The position numbers were made by a program, and so were the translations under genes. A stretch of 64,000 bases of DNA, taken from contig JALMGJ010000006.1 in NCBI GenBank assembly GCA_023362775.1, forward strand, positions 59,859,501-59,923,500. Reading direction: 5' to 3'. The DNA comes from Charina bottae (taxonomy: Eukaryota > Chordata > Lepidosauria > Squamata > Charinaidae). This document shows positions 59,759 to 64,000 of the stretch, piece after piece. Numbering within the stretch: the first letter of the stretch is position 1; the number at the start of each line of letters is the position of its first letter. Below the pieces are notes generated by a model. That model was not told the DNA's origin. It saw only the letters and a program-made list of their open reading frames with translations, and ran no database searches.

Positions 59759-60710
59759 TCCCATGAGTCAATTCCATATCTTGTTCTTCTGGTTGGCATC
59801 AGTATGTTGTAATTTTAATGGACCAGTCTGTCTCTGGCCCTTTGTTTATGACCTTGCCAGCTCTCACCCTCATACTAACCCAATCACACTAAGAAACCAA
59901 AGGATGCCAAGGCAACTGAGTTCAAGCTGAGACTACACTAGGATAAAAAGCAGCATGGCTCAAAATGTTCTCTTCACTCATTACTTAGCAGGGTGCAAAC
60001 TGGTTTCTATTATTAGCTCTTCCTTACACTGCATAAGTAAAAATCACATCACTATCTTGCAACCAACTGAAAAAACAAGCCCCCATTCACACAGAAAGAA
60101 CCTTCTGATTCACAATATCCTAGCATCATTTAAAAGTGTTTCCTACTAGTATTATATTTTGAAAATGGCTGTTCTGTGTGAAGAATATTTGGATAGCAAA
60201 TATGCTGCTTAACATATTAAAAATTTAAACTGAAGAAAATCCTCAAAACTTTAACTGAGCATTAAAGCATTGAGCCTAAATGAACCAATCCTACATTGTG
60301 TTAATAACACCAATTAAACCTTAAAAATGAAATGGAGAATATATTGCCTCTAAAAATATTTGTACAAAGAAGTGAAATACTGCCAAGTTAACATAATTAT
60401 AATTTTTTTAAAAAATCAAGCAAGTTTCTGTGGGTTTATTATTATAATAATTATTGAAACCACATCTCAATTTTTTTAAAAAAACAGCAAAAGAAATTAT
60501 GTAACTTTGAAAACTAGTAATTTAAGCTAAACTTCAAAAGTTCTTTACAATATGTGTAAATGACTAAAACCAGATGTTCACTCCTTAGAAGAATTATTCT
60601 GGAGGCTGGTGAAGGTGGAAAAGACAAAGAGAAGGGCACAGGGTATATGAAAATCTATATAATATGCTTACAGTATAATGCTTTTAAAAATTGTTAGCAT
60701 GACCCTACAT
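59759..60710. other. Intronic sequence, nothing recognised
   Basis: No exon or repeat recognised. Confidence 0.4.
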
Positions 60711-60893
60711 CAAAGGAAGGAAGGAAGGAAGGAAGGAAGGAAGGAAGGAAGGAAGGAAGGAAGGAAGGAAGGAAGGAAGGAAGGAAGGAGGGAAGGGAAG
60801 GGAAGGGAAGGGAAGGGAAGGGAAGGGAAGGGAAGGGAAGGGAAGGGAAGGGAAGGGAAGGGAAGGGAAGGGAAGGGAAGGGAAGGGAAGGGA
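60711..60893. repeat. (AAGG)n then (GGGAA)n microsatellite
   Basis: About 80 bases of AAGG repeats change to about 100 bases of GGGAA repeats. Apparent frames on either strand are low complexity. Confidence 0.95.
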
Positions 60894-61246
60894 GGGTTTG
60901 TTTTGAAAATAAAATTCTTGGAACATTTTTATATCTCTTAAATATAATATAGCAACCCATGCCTAATTTGAGGTATATAGTAATAAAAAGGGGCAACACA
61001 GAATAGCATATTGCTGGCCTAGCAAAGACCAAACACATTAGCAAATAACAGGTCAAAATCCAAAGAGGCTCATACTGTGCAGTTTAGAGATTACAGCAGA
61101 TGGAAAACAGCATTATCTGGACTGAAGTATTAGTGTACAAAGGTCCAGGAACTATAATGGGTCTCCAGTGGGTACTACAACATATGGAGCAGAGATGCTA
61201 TTTAGATTGCTCTCCACATTTAAATGTTTATTTTTTATTTCCTATT
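60894..61246. other. Intronic sequence, nothing recognised
   Basis: No feature seen. Confidence 0.4.
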
Positions 61247-61617
61247 CAGGTAGTCCTCAACTTACAACCACAATTGGGACTGGAATTTCAATCGTCATTG
61301 CAGTCGTAAGTCGAGTCACCACATGAACGGACCCTATTTTACAACCATTTTTACAGCAGTGGTTAAGCAAATGCAGCTTCCCCAATGGGCGTTTTTTGCA
61401 AAAAAAAAGTTGCAAAACGCGATCACGTGAACGCGGGACGCTGCAACCGGTCATAAATGTGAGCCGGTTGCCATGTGCCCGAAATGTGATCATGTGACCA
61501 TGGGGGTGGTGCGACGTTTTCCGACACTCGGAAGTGCTTTACAAACCGTAAAGCATCCATTCCGAGGCCATCATAACTTGGACCGTTGATAAATGGTCAT
61601 AAGTCAAGGATTACCTG
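61247..61617. mobile_element. CAGGTAGTCC-family MITE, longest copy here
   Basis: Starts CAGGTAGTCCTCAACTTAC and ends GTCAAGGATTACCTG, followed by TA. The interior has the family motifs GCGATCACGTGA and GCAACCGGTCATAAATG. At 371 bp it is the best match to the full family. Confidence 0.85.
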
Positions 61618-61703
61618 TACTTCCTTGCACATTAGAAGACACTATTTATCAAGCTGCCTGTAAAAACTCATCAAGTAATCCATCAAAAGCCTCAAGTCCC
61701 ATA

Positions 61704-61800
61704 CAGGTAATCCTCAACTTATGTCAGCAATTCGGACCAGAATTTCCTTCGCTAAGCAACGCAGTCGTAAAGCACCACCTCTCCTCGAAGCCCTGAGCCA
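61704..61800. mobile_element. CAGGTAATCC-family MITE, left part only
   Basis: TA, then CAGGTAATCCTCAACTTATG and TTCGCTAAGCAACGCAGTCG. It lacks the right end. Confidence 0.75.
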
Positions 61801-63660
61801 GCCATGACCTTTCCCTAGTTGTCCATGCATGTATGTGTCAGCACAGACAATATGGGGAAATCCTTGAAACAGTCATATGGAACCTTCTGGAGGATACAGA
61901 TGTCTTACTCTTTTGAGGATGAGCTTTTGGTGAACCTCCTTTTAAATGTTTTCCATAGCAAAATGCATAGAGTTTATTTCAGGTTATAGAGCAACTGATA
62001 GAATCCAACTGTGTATACGTGTGGCTTCCACTTACACATCAGGGGGATGACTCTTTGAAACCCAATTGGGATCTTCCAAATCTGCTCTGGAAGCTTAACC
62101 TTCTAGATATACAGGAACTTGCAGAGACCATCTCATGGTTTGAAAAGTGGGATAATTTGACATACAAGTAATGCTAACATGTCCTAATCATGTGAATCTA
62201 TTTGGGATCTTTTTCAGTCATTATAAATTATTTGGACTATAAATTAGGCAAAGTATAAGTTATAGCTGCAAACTCTTCAATAATATGGTAATAAGCTAGA
62301 ATAGGGAATTATTTCGTGCTTGGAAATTCATTACACATAAATTTATAATGGGAAAATACTTCTTTAAAGCTGAAAAATATAGTCATGAATATTTATTAAA
62401 TAATGAACTTTAGATAAAGGACATTCCTAAATATGTCAAGTGTCTTAATAATATTATAACCAATATAAAAAAGAATGTTGTAGTAGAAGTTCAGAGGTGG
62501 ACAACCTATGCTCCCAAGAGTCCTCTTTTTGCAGTTTTTTGAGGCTCTTCAACTACTCTCACTGAAAACTGATAATATGGCCCCAATGTGGTAAACACAC
62601 AAAACTATTTGGTAAGCCCTAATAGACAACAGGCTTTTCAGAAAAGCAAACATACAAACTCGTCCCAAAATCCAACTTTGCCCAAATAGATGATGGAGAT
62701 CCACCCATCTGACATCTCTGAGATCCTGAAAAAGTTGTCCATGCTATAGTAAAGAATGGTGTGTTAAGATAAAAAGCAAGGCAATTGATTTTAAAATACT
62801 CCTGGCTTCTTTGAAACTTAAATGCATTCACTTAATTTTTGATCTACTTTGGTATTTCAGTACTACAAAATTATATCCAATGAAACATGGCAAAGTGTGA
62901 TAATGTAAACCATTCTATTACTATGCTAACATTTTATTATGATTTCTGATGGCAATATAATGAAAACTGAAGGAGGGGTCTCTATTTTTCAAAGCTGTTT
63001 GTATTACTATTCCATTTCGTTAATATTTCAGGCTCTCTACGCTGTTTTGAAATGCACAAAATGCCCTCCCAGTGATCTAACATAACCTGTATTGCAACAT
63101 TATTAGAACCTGCATTAAATCTGTAGATACTGTATATTGGGGGCGGAGGGGGGAAGGACCTATTTGAAGAATCCTTTGGTATCACAATGATATCACAAAC
63201 CTTCGTTTGAAGACTACACTGTAGAAAACACGTATAAAGAATTACTCAGAAACTAGAAGAAAGAATGAAATCATTCCCCTTAATAAGATTAAATTATATT
63301 TCAGTTCACTATTTCTTATCCCCATCAAATGTCAATCTTCCCTTTCCCGTCTCTCAAAAGCTTATGTTTACACTCTGGCGTAAACAAGTACATTTAATTA
63401 CTGACTTCATATTCTATGAAATCAAGATCATTATGTCTTTAGAAGTAGTTATCATCTGTCTGGAGTATAATTAATTACTCTGTGGAGGAAATCTGCAGCA
63501 TAGAATTCTACCCCAGTTGTAAGAAATAAAGGAATGCAGATTTATTCAAAATTATACACTGACTCCAAATGTAGCATTCCCCCGTATAAACACAGGCCAG
63601 CCATAATACCAAGCCATATAAAATATCTAACATTAACAATTATCATTTCCTTCGCAGAAG
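61801..63660. other. Intronic sequence, nothing recognised
   Basis: AT-rich without exon or repeat signatures. Confidence 0.45.
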
Positions 63661-63724
63661 AAGAGAGAGAGATGGCTGTTGTGGGTCTTCCGGGCTGTGT
63701 GGCCGTGTTCTGGAAGTTGTGGTT

Positions 63725-63765
63725 CCTAACGTTTCTCCAGCATCTGTGGCCAGCATCTTCAGAGG
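63725..63765 (-). ncRNA. Hammerhead-like motif, mutated
   Basis: As at 334-374, but the base before GAAAC is A instead of C, which breaks the closing pair of stem II next to the core. Confidence 0.5.
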
Positions 63766-63804
63766 GCAGGAGCACAGATAGAAGCAAAATATCTGTGCTC
63801 CTGT

Positions 63805-63845
63805 CCTCTGAAGATGCTGGCCACAGATGCTGGCGAAACGTTAGG
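63805..63845 (+). ncRNA. Hammerhead-like motif
   Basis: All core bases and both stems are as at 33684-33724. Confidence 0.6.
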
Positions 63846-64000
63846 AACCACAACTTCCAGAACACGGCCACACAGCCCGGAAGACCCACAACAGCCATTG
63901 AACTCTGGCCGTGAAAGCCTTCGACAATACAAGAGAGAGATATACCATCAATCTAGCATTTGAGAAGCAACACGAAGAAGGACAAGAACATATTTACTTC

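Larger units (their letters stand above)
63671..63930. mobile_element. 260-bp inverted Penelope-type terminal unit with two hammerhead motifs
   Basis: It has the same termini as 33553-33810: TGGCTGTTGTGGG at the left and CTTCGACAATAC at the right. It is flanked by the 10-bp duplication AAGAGAGAGA (63661-63670 and 63931-63940). The centre reads AGAAGCAAAATATCT rather than AAGCTT. The arms have a few substitutions. Confidence 0.85.

Noticed and set aside
59709..60893. Regular repeats considered as a CRISPR-like array
   Set aside because: Units of 4-5 bp without spacers in a vertebrate genome: simple microsatellites.
60678..61056. Pro-Ser-Leu-Phe and Lys-Glu-Gly-Arg repeat frames
   Set aside because: Translations of the (AAGG)n/(GGGAA)n microsatellite.

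Overview
The window is vertebrate nuclear DNA, most likely from a squamate reptile. The repeat mix supports this: RTE-BovB, CR1, L1, Penelope-like elements, tRNA-headed Sauria-type SINEs, a 5S-rRNA-derived SINE, hAT and Tc1/mariner elements and (T)ACAGGTAGTCC MITEs. I cannot name the species.

The only host gene I can support is IMMP2L (inner mitochondrial membrane peptidase subunit 2), on the minus strand. Two exons are visible: the first coding exon at 57659-57796, with the start codon and catalytic Ser43, and the next exon at 46803-46906. Both have good splice sites and continue each other in frame. The whole window is therefore IMMP2L plus introns: an intron upstream of the first coding exon (57797 to the right edge), a 10.75-kb intron (46907-57658), and at least 46.8 kb of the following intron (46802 to the left edge).

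Layout. 1-9 kb: a Penelope-like 3' end, two hAT MITEs, and a 5'-complete APE-type LINE nested in the second MITE. 10-16 kb: LTR-like sequence, SINE and LINE fragments, a microsatellite, a GC-rich fold-back MITE and an L1 5' end. 19-22 kb: a decayed CR1/L2-like LINE. 23-24 kb: two hAT MITEs. 28-33 kb: two BovB copies on opposite strands. 33.5 kb and 63.7 kb: two nearly identical inverted hammerhead units. 35.7-38 kb: a 2.27-kb LTR-like element full of tandem repeats. 38.7-45.8 kb: 5S SINE, mariner, LTR fragment, hAT and LINE fragment. 48-57 kb: a full-length RTE whose middle is replaced by an inverted copy of sequence about 5-8 kb away, a Tc1 inside that copy, and a SINE carrying an L1. 58-64 kb: a hAT split by a CR1, MITEs and microsatellites.

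The points that most deserve follow-up are: (1) a LINE whose ORF1 and ORF2 share one frame across a single UGA CUAG, the known readthrough context, with no ATG before the endonuclease domain; (2) discrete 258-260 bp inverted hammerhead-ribozyme units with target-site duplications; (3) the near-identical inverted repeat inside the RTE; (4) a Tc1 element like those known for horizontal transfer in fish and lampreys; (5) the 2.27-kb LTR-like element. All transposon genes seen here are broken or partial.
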